DNA of 6,659 nucleotides, taken from positions 1 to 6,659 of the forward strand of contig DASWIV010000357.1 in NCBI GenBank assembly GCA_036397475.1, in the 5' to 3' direction. Of the stretch, positions 1 to 5,962 are shown piece after piece. The position numbers and the translations under genes were made by a program. The number at the start of each line of letters is the position of its first letter. Position 1 is the first letter of the stretch. This stretch comes from DASWIV01 sp036397475 (GTDB lineage Bacteria > JAJVIF01 > JAPKYR01). The notes under the pieces were generated by a model, which saw only the letters and a list, made by a program, of their open reading frames with translations, searched no databases and was not told the origin of the DNA.

Positions 1-1
1 G

Positions 2-496
2 GACGAATGCATAATTGTCTCGACTCCCCAGGACATTGTCGCGGGCTACGCGGCTCTCAAGGCCTGTTTCACACGCTACCAGTCGATCTCATCGATGCAT
101 TATTTCAAGGGAAAAGCGAAACCGCTTGCGTCCACGGGAAACGTCGAGAATTCCCTGAGGCTGAACATTATCGTAAATCAGGCCGACGGGTTAGAGGAAG
201 CGAAGAAGGTCTATTTTCGCATAACGGATGTAGCGAAATCGTTTTTCTATAATCCCGATGGCGAGAATGAAATTAAATTGAGATATCTTGGCGGCATCCC
301 CTATGTGAACGGGCTTCTTCGCCATGCTGAAAAAGCCAAGATCCCGGCGATCGAAATGTACCCGTACCACCCGTTCAGCCTGTCCATTAAGGAAATAGGG
401 AATATTCTGCTCGATAAATCGGCGGTCGCCCCGAACAAGCTGCATATCCCGTTTGCGGAGAAAGTAAGATCAGTTGTCCAGACGTGGGTCAGTTAA
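2..496 (+). CDS. MinD/ParA-family ATPase, C-terminal part (5' end outside window)
   Basis: The reading frame is open from the window edge to the TAA at 494-496, giving about 164 residues with no start in view. The first residues, DECIIVSTPQDIVAGYAALK, resemble the segment of MinD/FlhG/ParA-type deviant Walker ATPases where a conserved Asp/Glu precedes a hydrophobic strand ending in TP. Further on, IIVNQADGLEEAKKVYFRI and IKLRYLGGIPYV match the family pattern of an Asn-containing strand (adenine contact), a helix, and a 'lG.IP.d..v..a' segment, followed by a C-terminal helix after a P-rich stretch. The Walker A motif lies upstream, outside the window. Such proteins position division, flagellar or chromosome machinery at the membrane or pole; which one cannot be told here. 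The internal ATG at 95 would cut the fold and is not the true start. The 3' end overlaps the convergent permease gene by 8 bp. Confidence 0.72.
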   Translation, partial: DECIIVSTPQDIVAGYAALKACFTRYQSISSMHYFKGKAKPLASTGNVENSLRLNIIVNQADGLEEAKKVYFRITDVAKSFFYNPDGENEIKLRYLGGIPYVNGLLRHAEKAKIPAIEMYPYHPFSLSIKEIGNILLDKSAVAPNKLHIPFAEKVRSVVQTWVS

Positions 497-1382
497 ATTC
501 CCGTTTCGCGAAACTTATCCATCCGATTACCAGGATTACCGCGAGGTAAGCGTAGACCTGCCACATCTCCGTATATATCCCGTCATCCCTGATTGGGTAC
601 AGGTCCTCATACATCGTGCTGACGAACATCTTCCATAATCCGCTCAGGATCTCGTTCGTGGCATTCTGACCGATGACATTCATCGGCGGAAGCATCTTGT
701 ACAGCATCCAGATTGCGGTCTTGACCTTCAGTAGCGTGAGTCCGATCATTTTGATCATGACCATTCCGGGATTATTGCTGGATCCGAGAATTACCATGCC
801 GATGACGCCAGCAACAACACTGCGGGTATACAGGCTGATCATATACACAACTGTCCCTACCAGGCACGGAGCGATGATCCCTTTCAATACTGCATTAGTT
901 AAATCTTCCTGGTAGCCCATTCCAGAAACTATGCTGACCAGTCCGCACCAGAGGGTCGCTAACACCAGGTACAAAATGATAGACGCCCATCCGGCGAGTA
1001 ATTTTCCTATGTATATCTGGGTTCTGCTCACCGGCCTCGCTATAAGCATGTCTATTCGCCTGAGATCAATGTCCCTGCTCAACAGTCCCATCATCACGAA
1101 TACTGCCAGAAGATTCGCGAATCCGATAAGCGAACCGTACGTAAAGTACAGGAGCACCGCCCTGGGATTGATCATCGCGATTGTCTCGAAGCTTTCGTCC
1201 GCGCCGAATTCTTCCTGGTGATATTGCCCAGATTCCGCGAACGGACCTTCATGGCTTTTTTTCCAACCGGTGTATAACAGTCCGAAACTCACGATCATTG
1301 TAAGGCCGAGAATTACCCAGAAAACGCCAGTTCGGGTAATGTCAAAGAAGGATCGCTTGCCTATATAAAAAATCGGGAGCAT
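489..1382 (-). CDS. ABC-2 type transporter permease
   Basis: This 297-residue membrane protein has about six hydrophobic segments, near residues 19-38, 76-101, 128-152, 167-184, 188-201 and 277-291. The loop after the second segment contains SRDIDLRRIDMLIARPVSRT, close to the 'SRPVSRtq...GK' signature of ABC-2 permeases of the NosY/multicopper-maturation type. A polar stretch at residues 41-70, rich in Glu, His and Ser, probably forms an extracytoplasmic loop. Permeases of this family work in the inner membrane with a separate ATPase, and none is encoded next to it here. It is the last gene of the minus-strand set, starting 6 nt after the epimerase stop, with no strong ribosome-binding site, so translational coupling is likely. 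The substrate is unknown; the sugar-nucleotide epimerase upstream makes an envelope role possible but not shown. Confidence 0.85.
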   Translation of the reverse strand: MLPIFYIGKRSFFDITRTGVFWVILGLTMIVSFGLLYTGWKKSHEGPFAESGQYHQEEFGADESFETIAMINPRAVLLYFTYGSLIGFANLLAVFVMMGLLSRDIDLRRIDMLIARPVSRTQIYIGKLLAGWASIILYLVLATLWCGLVSIVSGMGYQEDLTNAVLKGIIAPCLVGTVVYMISLYTRSVVAGVIGMVILGSSNNPGMVMIKMIGLTLLKVKTAIWMLYKMLPPMNVIGQNATNEILSGLWKMFVSTMYEDLYPIRDDGIYTEMWQVYAYLAVILVIGWISFAKREFN

Positions 1383-1388
1383 TGAAGA

Positions 1389-2318
1389 TTACTGATTATA
1401 CCTTATACGATTCCATTCAATAGCGTCGTTGATGCCTTCCTCTATTTTTCTCTGCGGCGACCAACCCAGCAATTTTTTCGCCACCTGTATATCCGCTATA
1501 CTGTCGCCCGGTTCGCCCGGAATGGGATCCGAATGAATGCACGAGATTTCGGGAGCCAGCCTCTTGATGAGAAGCTCGGATATCCTGTTCACGCTTGTCC
1601 CTACCCCTGTACCGATATTAATTATCGATCCTGCCGGGGCTTTCATTCCCGCATCGACCGTTCCTCTCGCCACATCCTCGACATGAATGAAATCCCTGAC
1701 CTGTTCACCGTCGCCGAAAATTACAGGTTCGTCTCCAGACATTAATTTCCCGCAGAATATTGTTATAACACCAACGTAAGGGCTTGGCGTCTGGCGTGGC
1801 CCGTATGTGTTGAAATACCGCAATATGACTGGCTCGATTCCCCACTGCGCAAATAGGGATTGAATATATTTCTCCGACGCGTATTTCCCCACACCGTACG
1901 GCGATGTCGGATTTATCGGGTGCTTTTCGTCCTGGGGAGAGTATTCACTGTCGCCGTAGACTGCCATGCTGGATGAATAAATGAATCTCTTCACTCCGGC
2001 ATTTCTGGCTGCACTAAGGGCTCGCAAGGTTCCCAGGGTATTGACGGATGCATCGTCGATGAACGTATCGACCGCCTTGCGTATGCTCACCCTTGCCGCG
2101 AGATGGAAGACGTGGGTGCATCCGCTCATTGCTTCGGTCAGGGGTTCTTCCTTTCGGATATCCCCCTTGATGAACTCAGCCTCGTCGGGCAGGTAATCTT
2201 CCTTGCCTACCGACAGATCGTCATAGCAGACGACTTCCCACCCACGTTTGATGAGTTCCCGCGCTACATGGTTCCCAATGAAACCGGCGCCGCCTGTTAT
2301 GAGTGCCCTGTCAGTCAT
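1389..2318 (-). CDS. NAD-dependent epimerase/dehydratase (extended SDR, UDP-sugar 4-epimerase-like)
   Basis: The 309-residue length is normal for extended short-chain dehydrogenase/reductases. The N-terminal Rossmann motif GGAGFIG is at residues 9-15, with an Asp pair at 33-34 after the second strand for NAD ribose binding. D53 and the HLAA motif at 72-75 follow. The catalytic set is a Ser cluster at 115-117 and YGVGK at 141-145 (Tyr141, Lys145). The substrate-side motifs RYFNTYGPRQ (167-176) and DGEQVRDFIHVEDVA (203-217), and the late GWSP (285-288), are typical of UDP-glucose/UDP-GlcNAc 4-epimerases and related dTDP-sugar enzymes. It probably interconverts a nucleotide sugar in the cytoplasm for surface polysaccharide, but exact substrate specificity cannot be read from the motifs. 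It lies 5 nt downstream of the cupin gene and 6 nt upstream of the permease gene. Confidence 0.95.
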   Translation of the reverse strand: MTDRALITGGAGFIGNHVARELIKRGWEVVCYDDLSVGKEDYLPDEAEFIKGDIRKEEPLTEAMSGCTHVFHLAARVSIRKAVDTFIDDASVNTLGTLRALSAARNAGVKRFIYSSSMAVYGDSEYSPQDEKHPINPTSPYGVGKYASEKYIQSLFAQWGIEPVILRYFNTYGPRQTPSPYVGVITIFCGKLMSGDEPVIFGDGEQVRDFIHVEDVARGTVDAGMKAPAGSIINIGTGVGTSVNRISELLIKRLAPEISCIHSDPIPGEPGDSIADIQVAKKLLGWSPQRKIEEGINDAIEWNRIRYNQ

Positions 2319-2323
2319 TTATA

Positions 2324-2686
2324 TCACGATCCGTCGCATCCGACACCCGGACGTTTTGGAATGCAGCAGATAAATTCGAGCGTATCATCGCCCGTGTTAT
2401 AGAAACTGTGAAGCTCATCGCCGGGAATGAACAGAAAATTTCCTGTCTGCATTTCCTTTGCCTCGCTATCAGTGCGGACTTCTCCCTTTCCGTTGATCAC
2501 GTAGATCTCGTGCTCCCACGGATGGTTGTGGAGGCCGATATGCCCGCCCGGTTCGACAGAGATGACGCGCATCGCGAAATTATCAGCGCCGCGGTCTTTG
2601 TCGATCAGTACGCGCATGCTTGTACCTGTGGATTCCGCTTTATACTGCGGAACCTGTTCCTGATCAGATTTTTTGCCTACATACAT
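2324..2686 (-). CDS. Small single-domain cupin protein
   Basis: This 120-residue protein is a single cupin barrel. Cupin motif 1 is visible as G47-X5-H53-X-H55-X4-E60, followed by G66. Motif 2 is PGDELHSF at residues 88-95, giving His93 as the fourth metal ligand. The complete His/His/Glu/His set suggests a metal-binding protein, such as a sugar isomerase, dioxygenase or sensor-like cupin. The family is too broad to name a reaction. The C-terminus ends in a Cys- and Gly-rich tail (CCIPKRPGVGCDGS). The start is supported by an AGGAG ribosome-binding site 9 nt upstream. It is the first gene of the operon with the epimerase and permease. Pairing with a sugar-nucleotide enzyme hints at sugar metabolism, but this is inference. 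Confidence 0.88.
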   Translation of the reverse strand: MYVGKKSDQEQVPQYKAESTGTSMRVLIDKDRGADNFAMRVISVEPGGHIGLHNHPWEHEIYVINGKGEVRTDSEAKEMQTGNFLFIPGDELHSFYNTGDDTLEFICCIPKRPGVGCDGS

Positions 2687-2695
2687 AATTAAAGG

Positions 2696-2700
2696 CTCCT
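2696..2700 (-). promoter_or_regulatory. Shine-Dalgarno site of the cupin gene
   Basis: On the minus strand this reads AGGAG, 9 nt before the ATG at 2686-2684. It is the clearest ribosome-binding site in the window and fixes the start of the cupin gene. pyrF and kdsD have nothing comparable. Confidence 0.7.
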
Positions 2701-2724
2701 AATTAATGGTTAGGGGATAAGAAT

Positions 2725-2753
2725 ACTATAGAATGGGGATGGGTGGTAGTGAA
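2725..2753 (-). promoter_or_regulatory. Putative promoter of the cupin-epimerase-permease operon
   Basis: Minus-strand hexamers TTCACT (2753-2748, -35-like) and TATAGT (2730-2725, -10-like) are separated by 17 bp. Transcription would start near 2718, giving a leader of about 30 nt that contains the AGGAG site. The matches are 4/6 and 5/6 to the sigma-70 consensus, so this is plausible but unproven. Confidence 0.4.
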
Positions 2754-2769
2754 ATGATAATCACAGATA

Positions 2770-2795
2770 CAGAAGTCCCAGGCGTAAGCCCGGAC
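2770..2795 (+). repeat. Diverged third copy of the intergenic 25-nt repeat
   Basis: This 26-nt segment starts CAGAAG and contains GCGTAAGCC. Aligned by eye to the reverse complement of 2875-2899 it matches in 21 of 26 columns, including one gap. It lies in the same orientation as the left arm of the downstream hairpin (2828-2852), 32 nt before it. All three copies sit between the two outward-facing putative promoters. Confidence 0.6.
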
Positions 2796-2827
2796 ATCAC
2801 TCATCAGGTCGATTCCATCTGATAGCA

Positions 2828-2899
2828 CAGAAGACCATGCGTCAGCCTGGTCACTGGCGCGGTACCGCAGGATAGACCAGGCTTACGCATGGTCTTCTG
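2828..2899. repeat. Long inverted repeat (25-bp arms, 22-nt centre)
   Basis: Arms 2828-2852 and 2875-2899 are reverse complements at 24 of 25 positions; the only mismatch is C2843 against T2884. The 22-nt centre holds a perfect 10-bp palindrome, GCGGTACCGC (2859-2868). No T-run follows either arm, so it does not look like a Rho-independent terminator. It lies upstream of the presumed pyrF promoter and of the cupin promoter, so it may never be transcribed and could act as DNA, for example as a regulator site or a small mobile/REP-like element. Together with 2770-2795 it fills most of the intergenic region 2687-2955; I see no gene there. Confidence 0.85.
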
Positions 2900-2919
2900 A
2901 CAGGACATACTTAGCCATA

Positions 2920-2948
2920 TAGACATCTTCAATCATACGCCGTAAAAT
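2920..2948 (+). promoter_or_regulatory. Putative pyrF promoter, leaderless geometry
   Basis: TAGACA (2920-2925) and TAAAAT (2943-2948) each match the sigma-70 consensus at 5/6 and are exactly 17 bp apart. Only 7 nt separate the -10 from the ATG at 2956, so transcription would begin at or next to the start codon. No Shine-Dalgarno-like sequence precedes the ATG, which agrees with a leaderless mRNA. Confidence 0.5.
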
Positions 2949-2955
2949 CCAGCTT

Positions 2956-3675
2956 ATGCCCACTACACTCACACCGGACGAACGAATCATCCTCGCGCTT
3001 GACCGCTCCCTGTTTTCAGAAAATATAGCCCTTCTCGACAAACTCCAGGGCAAGATCAAATGGGTTAAGGTCGGACTACGCAGCGTTCTGGACGAAGGAC
3101 ACTCGGTTCTTGATGAACTCAACAAATACGGCGTCAAGATTTTTCTCGACATCAAACTCCACGATATCCCGTCGACTGTCACAGCCTCACTTGCAAACTT
3201 AATGCCCTACGGATTCGATATGGTAACGCTCCACATCGCGGGCGGGCGCGGGATGCTGCAAGCCTGTCGCGACGCGGTTGAAAAATTCGATGGCGACCGC
3301 AAACCACTTCTGATGGGAGTTACCCTGCTGACTTCGCTTGATCAGACTGACATCCGAGACCTCGGCGTTATGTACTCAGTGTCTGGACATGTGAAACGGC
3401 TTGCCGAGATAGCGCAACAAGCTGGATGCGACGGAGTAATAGCGTCGGGGGGAGAAGTTAAGATAGTGCGGGCAGCGTGCGGGGAAGATTTCAGGATTGT
3501 CACGCCGGGGATACGTCCGGGTGGAGTACCCGAACCGGGAACAGACCAGCGTCGCGTGATGGGTCCCAAAGAGGCTATTGATCTCGGCGCGGACCAACTG
3601 GTTATCGGACGTCCGATACATGGGGCGGTGGATCCATCGAAGGCTTTCGATGAAATTCTGAATGAAATAAGGTAA
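2956..3675 (+). CDS. pyrF: Orotidine 5'-phosphate decarboxylase
   Basis: The 239-residue protein catalyses the last step of UMP synthesis, decarboxylating OMP to UMP in the cytoplasm. It is a TIM barrel of the usual bacterial length for the PyrF subfamily. The first strand carries ALDRS (Asp16), then WVKVGL (Lys38). The catalytic tetrad motif FLDIKLHDIPSTV gives Asp65, Lys67 and Asp70. Phosphate- and ribose-binding elements follow: TPGIRP (183-188) and GADQLVIGRPI (211-221). All key residues look intact. The ATG at 2956 leaves only a few residues before the first strand, as is normal, and no ribosome-binding site is present. kdsD follows in the same direction, 86 nt downstream. The upstream gene set is divergent. 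Confidence 0.96.
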   Translation: MPTTLTPDERIILALDRSLFSENIALLDKLQGKIKWVKVGLRSVLDEGHSVLDELNKYGVKIFLDIKLHDIPSTVTASLANLMPYGFDMVTLHIAGGRGMLQACRDAVEKFDGDRKPLLMGVTLLTSLDQTDIRDLGVMYSVSGHVKRLAEIAQQAGCDGVIASGGEVKIVRAACGEDFRIVTPGIRPGGVPEPGTDQRRVMGPKEAIDLGADQLVIGRPIHGAVDPSKAFDEILNEIR

Positions 3676-3717
3676 TCACACAAACAAGTTCGTGCATTCG
3701 ATAAATATTTGTAGCAT

Positions 3718-3735
3718 TGACTAACTTGTTAGTCA
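3718..3735. promoter_or_regulatory. Palindromic operator-like site upstream of kdsD
   Basis: TGACTAACTTGTTAGTCA is an 8+8 bp perfect inverted repeat around a 2-nt centre. The centre is too short for a stable RNA loop, so a dimeric DNA-binding protein site is more likely. The form resembles operators of TetR-family repressors, but the regulator is not identifiable here. It overlaps the presumed kdsD -35 hexamer (3726-3731), a position suited to repression. The segment AACTTGTT (3723-3730) also has an inverted partner at 3683-3690. Confidence 0.5.
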
Positions 3736-3754
3736 GTGCCGAAAATCATACAAT
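3726..3754 (+). promoter_or_regulatory. Putative kdsD promoter, leaderless geometry
   Basis: TTGTTA (3726-3731, 4/6) and TACAAT (3749-3754, 5/6) are 17 bp apart, and the -10 ends 7 nt before the ATG at 3762. An alternative pairing is TTGACT (3717-3722) with GAAAAT (3741-3746), 18 bp apart. Either way the palindrome at 3718-3735 lies within the promoter. Confidence 0.4.
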
Positions 3755-3761
3755 CTACCCG

Positions 3762-4760
3762 ATGGATCAACCCAAGACCGCTACACTCCTCGACTTTGCC
3801 CGCGAGATAATCACCCGCGAGTCCGACACCCTGCGCGACCTCGCCGATTCGCTCGATTCTGAATTTGAAAAAGCTGTAGAGATGGTGCTGAACTGCAATG
3901 GACGGGTGGTCATCAGTGGAGTGGGAAAATCAGGAATTATCGGGCGCAAAATCTCAGCAACCCTTCTATCGACCGGAACGCCAGCTATGTTCCTCCATCC
4001 GACTGAAGGTGTCCACGGCGACCTTGGGGCGATCCTTCCCGTCGATATTGTCATCCTTATCTCCAATTCCGGGGAATCGTCGGAAATCCTGTCACTCCTC
4101 CCGGCGTTAAGAGCCCTTGGAGTCAAGGTGATCGCGATGACAGGAAAGCCGGAAAGTACACTGTCGAGAGAATCCATTTTGACCCTCAAATGCTGTATCA
4201 CAAGAGAAGCGGACGAACATAATTTAATTCCGACTTCGTCGACCGCCGCGCAGCTCGCGATGGGTGACGCGCTCGCGTTAACCATTATGAAACAGAGGGG
4301 CCTCGGATCGGATGATCTCGCGGCACGGCATCCGGGCGGATCTATCGGTAAACGCCTGCTGTTGAATGTTTCAGACCTGATGACTGCGTCGCCGGACGAT
4401 CCAAAAGTTTCGGCAGAGAGTGTATTCCGCGATGCGCTATTTGAACTGACAGGAAAACATCTCGGAGCGGTGAGTGTTGTCGATAATGATGGAATGTTAA
4501 AGGGGATCATCACCGACGGCGATGTCAAACGTCTGCTTGAAAAGGCTGAAAAAGAAAAAAAATCGATAGAACACATGATGGAGACTGGCGTCACCGAAAT
4601 TATGATACGTGACCCCAAGCGCCTGACCGAAAAAACGAAGGCTGTCGAGGCGCTCCAGTACATGGAATCGAACCAGATCAGCCAGATACCGGTAGTCGAT
4701 TCGTCCGGCAAGGTCTGCGGGATGCTCAGGCTTCTGGATCTCGTCAAAAGCGGTATGTAA
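3762..4760 (+). CDS. kdsD: D-arabinose-5-phosphate isomerase (KdsD/KpsF/GutQ family)
   Basis: It converts ribulose 5-phosphate to arabinose 5-phosphate, the first step to KDO for lipopolysaccharide. From the ATG at 3762 it has 332 residues, close to the 328 of E. coli KdsD. The frame also opens at a TTG at 3717 (347 residues), but that start would place the palindrome inside the gene; neither start has a ribosome-binding site. The N-terminal SIS domain (about 35-185) shows GVGKSG (53-58), EGVHGDLG (82-89), SNSGES (101-106) and PTSSTAAQLAMGDALA (157-172). Next is AARHPGGSIGKRLL (187-200), with the conserved His190. Two CBS domains follow, at about 203-262 and 275-332, separated by a Lys/Glu-rich link. 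Active-site motifs appear intact. The gene follows pyrF in the same direction but seems to have its own promoter. No partner KDO genes are in view. Confidence 0.94.
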   Translation: MDQPKTATLLDFAREIITRESDTLRDLADSLDSEFEKAVEMVLNCNGRVVISGVGKSGIIGRKISATLLSTGTPAMFLHPTEGVHGDLGAILPVDIVILISNSGESSEILSLLPALRALGVKVIAMTGKPESTLSRESILTLKCCITREADEHNLIPTSSTAAQLAMGDALALTIMKQRGLGSDDLAARHPGGSIGKRLLLNVSDLMTASPDDPKVSAESVFRDALFELTGKHLGAVSVVDNDGMLKGIITDGDVKRLLEKAEKEKKSIEHMMETGVTEIMIRDPKRLTEKTKAVEALQYMESNQISQIPVVDSSGKVCGMLRLLDLVKSGM

Positions 4761-4797
4761 TTTTAAGCCTCATTAACCGTTTGAGTGATATAATTGA

Positions 4798-5740
4798 ATC
4801 GGAAAACATCTCAACCACGCGAATTTTTCAAAAATTGAATCGGGCGGCGTTAAATTTAATTATGCCGTGATCGCCAACTGGGACGGCGTCGAGCCGTCGG
4901 ACCACCCAACCAATGCGCCTGAAGTGATGGCTTGCAGTGTCACAGATAACAACAACATTTATTTTGATGGCGGCGACTGGGGAGGCACATTAATACTGGA
5001 TTTCAGCCTAGCCGGATTCGGCGGACAGCCATCGACTATTCTCCTCGAATCAAACATTTTCCGATCCTGACGGAGACCCCCTGACATTCGAATGGGATTT
5101 CGACGGTGATAGTGTATTCGGAGATTCCTACGACTATGGTACCGCTGAAACGCTTGTGAAAATCTATGATCTCGATTATGTCGGTGATGTGTGTGTTCGT
5201 GTCAGCGACGGCAAGGGCGGACAGTCTGAATGCTGTGTAGCTGTCGATATAACGGCGTACCAGACGAAAAATATCGATGTTACAAATCCCGATGGTCCCG
5301 CTGTCGATCTTGGAATCGATCCGCTGACAGGCGATGTTAACGGCGACTGGCTCTGGATAGTTGAAAAGAACGACTGTATCGCGTCGCGATGGGACGTTTC
5401 ATCCATGGTTGCGTGGGGAAATCTCGTTTATGACGGTCCGGTATTTGGAACCAGCGGCACTCCAGGCGACGATGACAGCAGCCTGAACAATCCGCTGGAT
5501 ATCACCACTGACATGGACGGGCAGATGTATGTACTCGACGAATTATCCACCGCCGAGTTTGTAGTTAAAGCGTTCACGTATGATGCCACTTCCACAACAT
5601 CTCAGGGCAGTTTTTACTCAAGCTGGGATTACGATCCGATCAGGATCGACGGAAGTTCGTTCAATGGAAATGTGATCGTACTGATGACCAACGGCATAAA
5701 CTCGGCAATATCAATGTTTGTCGAATGCGAAACGCCGTAG
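4798..5740 (+). pseudogene. PKD-domain secreted protein remnant, truncated and frameshifted
   Basis: Two overlapping open frames make one protein. Frame 1 is open from 4798 to the TGA at 5068-5070; it contains FNYAVIANWDGVEPSDHP and ends ILLESNIFRS. Frame 2 is open from 5012 to the TAG at 5738-5740; it contains SDPDGDPLTFEWDFDGD and VRVSDGKGGQSECC, a typical PKD-domain core. Removing one base near 5053-5060 would join them as ...ILLESN-FSDPDGDPLTFEW..., so a +1 frameshift (real or a sequencing error) is the simplest reading. The N-terminus with any signal peptide is missing: a TGA at 4795 precedes the frame, and no credible start or ribosome-binding site exists. After the PKD core, about 150 residues rich in Asp, Gly and Ser follow, with segments such as NPLDITTDMDGQMYVLDEL that resemble NHL/beta-propeller repeats. 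Such proteins are normally exported surface proteins. The GTG starts at 4867 and 5156 are not convincing. Confidence 0.7.
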
Positions 5741-5752
5741 TGTCAATACCAT

Positions 5753-5772
5753 CCTGGTTTACCCTGGTTTAT
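5753..5772 (+). repeat. Short tandem duplication after the PKD remnant
   Basis: CCTGGTTTAC is followed directly by CCTGGTTTAT: two 10-bp units differing in the last base. They lie just after the PKD pseudogene stop and before the larger tandem repeat. The function is unknown and chance is possible. Confidence 0.4.
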
Positions 5773-5802
5773 GTAAATGTGCCTATCGCTTCCAGCGAAA
5801 GG

Positions 5803-5953
5803 CTATGAGCATTCCCCTACGTCGGAGCGCGTCCGCCGCGGCGGACCATCACGCATCCTGACTGGAAGCGCGAAACTCCTCATACGCATTCCTAAACGCC
5901 GGAGCGCGGGATTCCTATCACGCATTTCTCCCTCACTGGAAGCGCGAAACTCC
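5803..5953. repeat. Imperfect tandem duplication of a 74-77 bp unit
   Basis: Units 5803-5879 and 5880-5953 align along their length. The shared blocks are GCATTCC, ACG(T/C)CGGAGCGCG, ATCACGCAT and the exact 19-mer ACTGGAAGCGCGAAACTCC (5861-5879 and 5935-5953). The first unit has an extra GC-rich palindrome in its centre. An inverted partial copy, CGCTTCCAG, sits just upstream at 5787-5795. The duplication fills most of the 222-bp gap between the PKD remnant and the recombinase remnant. An open frame through it (5777-6004) is made of repeat sequence and is not accepted as a gene. It may belong to a dispersed genomic repeat family, which cannot be confirmed within this window. Confidence 0.75.
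5831..5846. repeat. Perfect 16-bp GC-rich palindrome
   Basis: GTCCGCCGCGGCGGAC is fully self-complementary, so it has no loop bases. It interrupts the first tandem unit and is absent from the second. No T-run follows, so it is not an obvious terminator. It could be a protein-binding or recombination site. Confidence 0.6.
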
Positions 5954-5962
5954 GTGACATCG

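Noticed and set aside
7..252. 81-residue frame at the left edge
   Set aside because: It is out of frame with the MinD-like coding sequence, which shows clear family motifs over the same bases.
2828..2899. Hairpin as a Rho-independent terminator or riboswitch
   Set aside because: No T-run follows on either strand, no gene ends next to it, and the presumed pyrF promoter lies downstream of it, so it would not be in the pyrF leader.
2770..2899. Possible CRISPR array
   Set aside because: Only three copies, one of them inverted and one diverged, with unequal spacing and no cas genes.
2883..3182. 99-residue minus-strand frame over the pyrF start
   Set aside because: It is antisense to the conserved beginning of pyrF and has low-complexity Ser/Arg composition.
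3767..4747. 326-residue minus-strand open frame opposite kdsD
   Set aside because: It is fully antisense to a gene with intact SIS and CBS motifs, and its composition is rich in Ser, Arg and Ile with no recognisable fold. It is a shadow frame.
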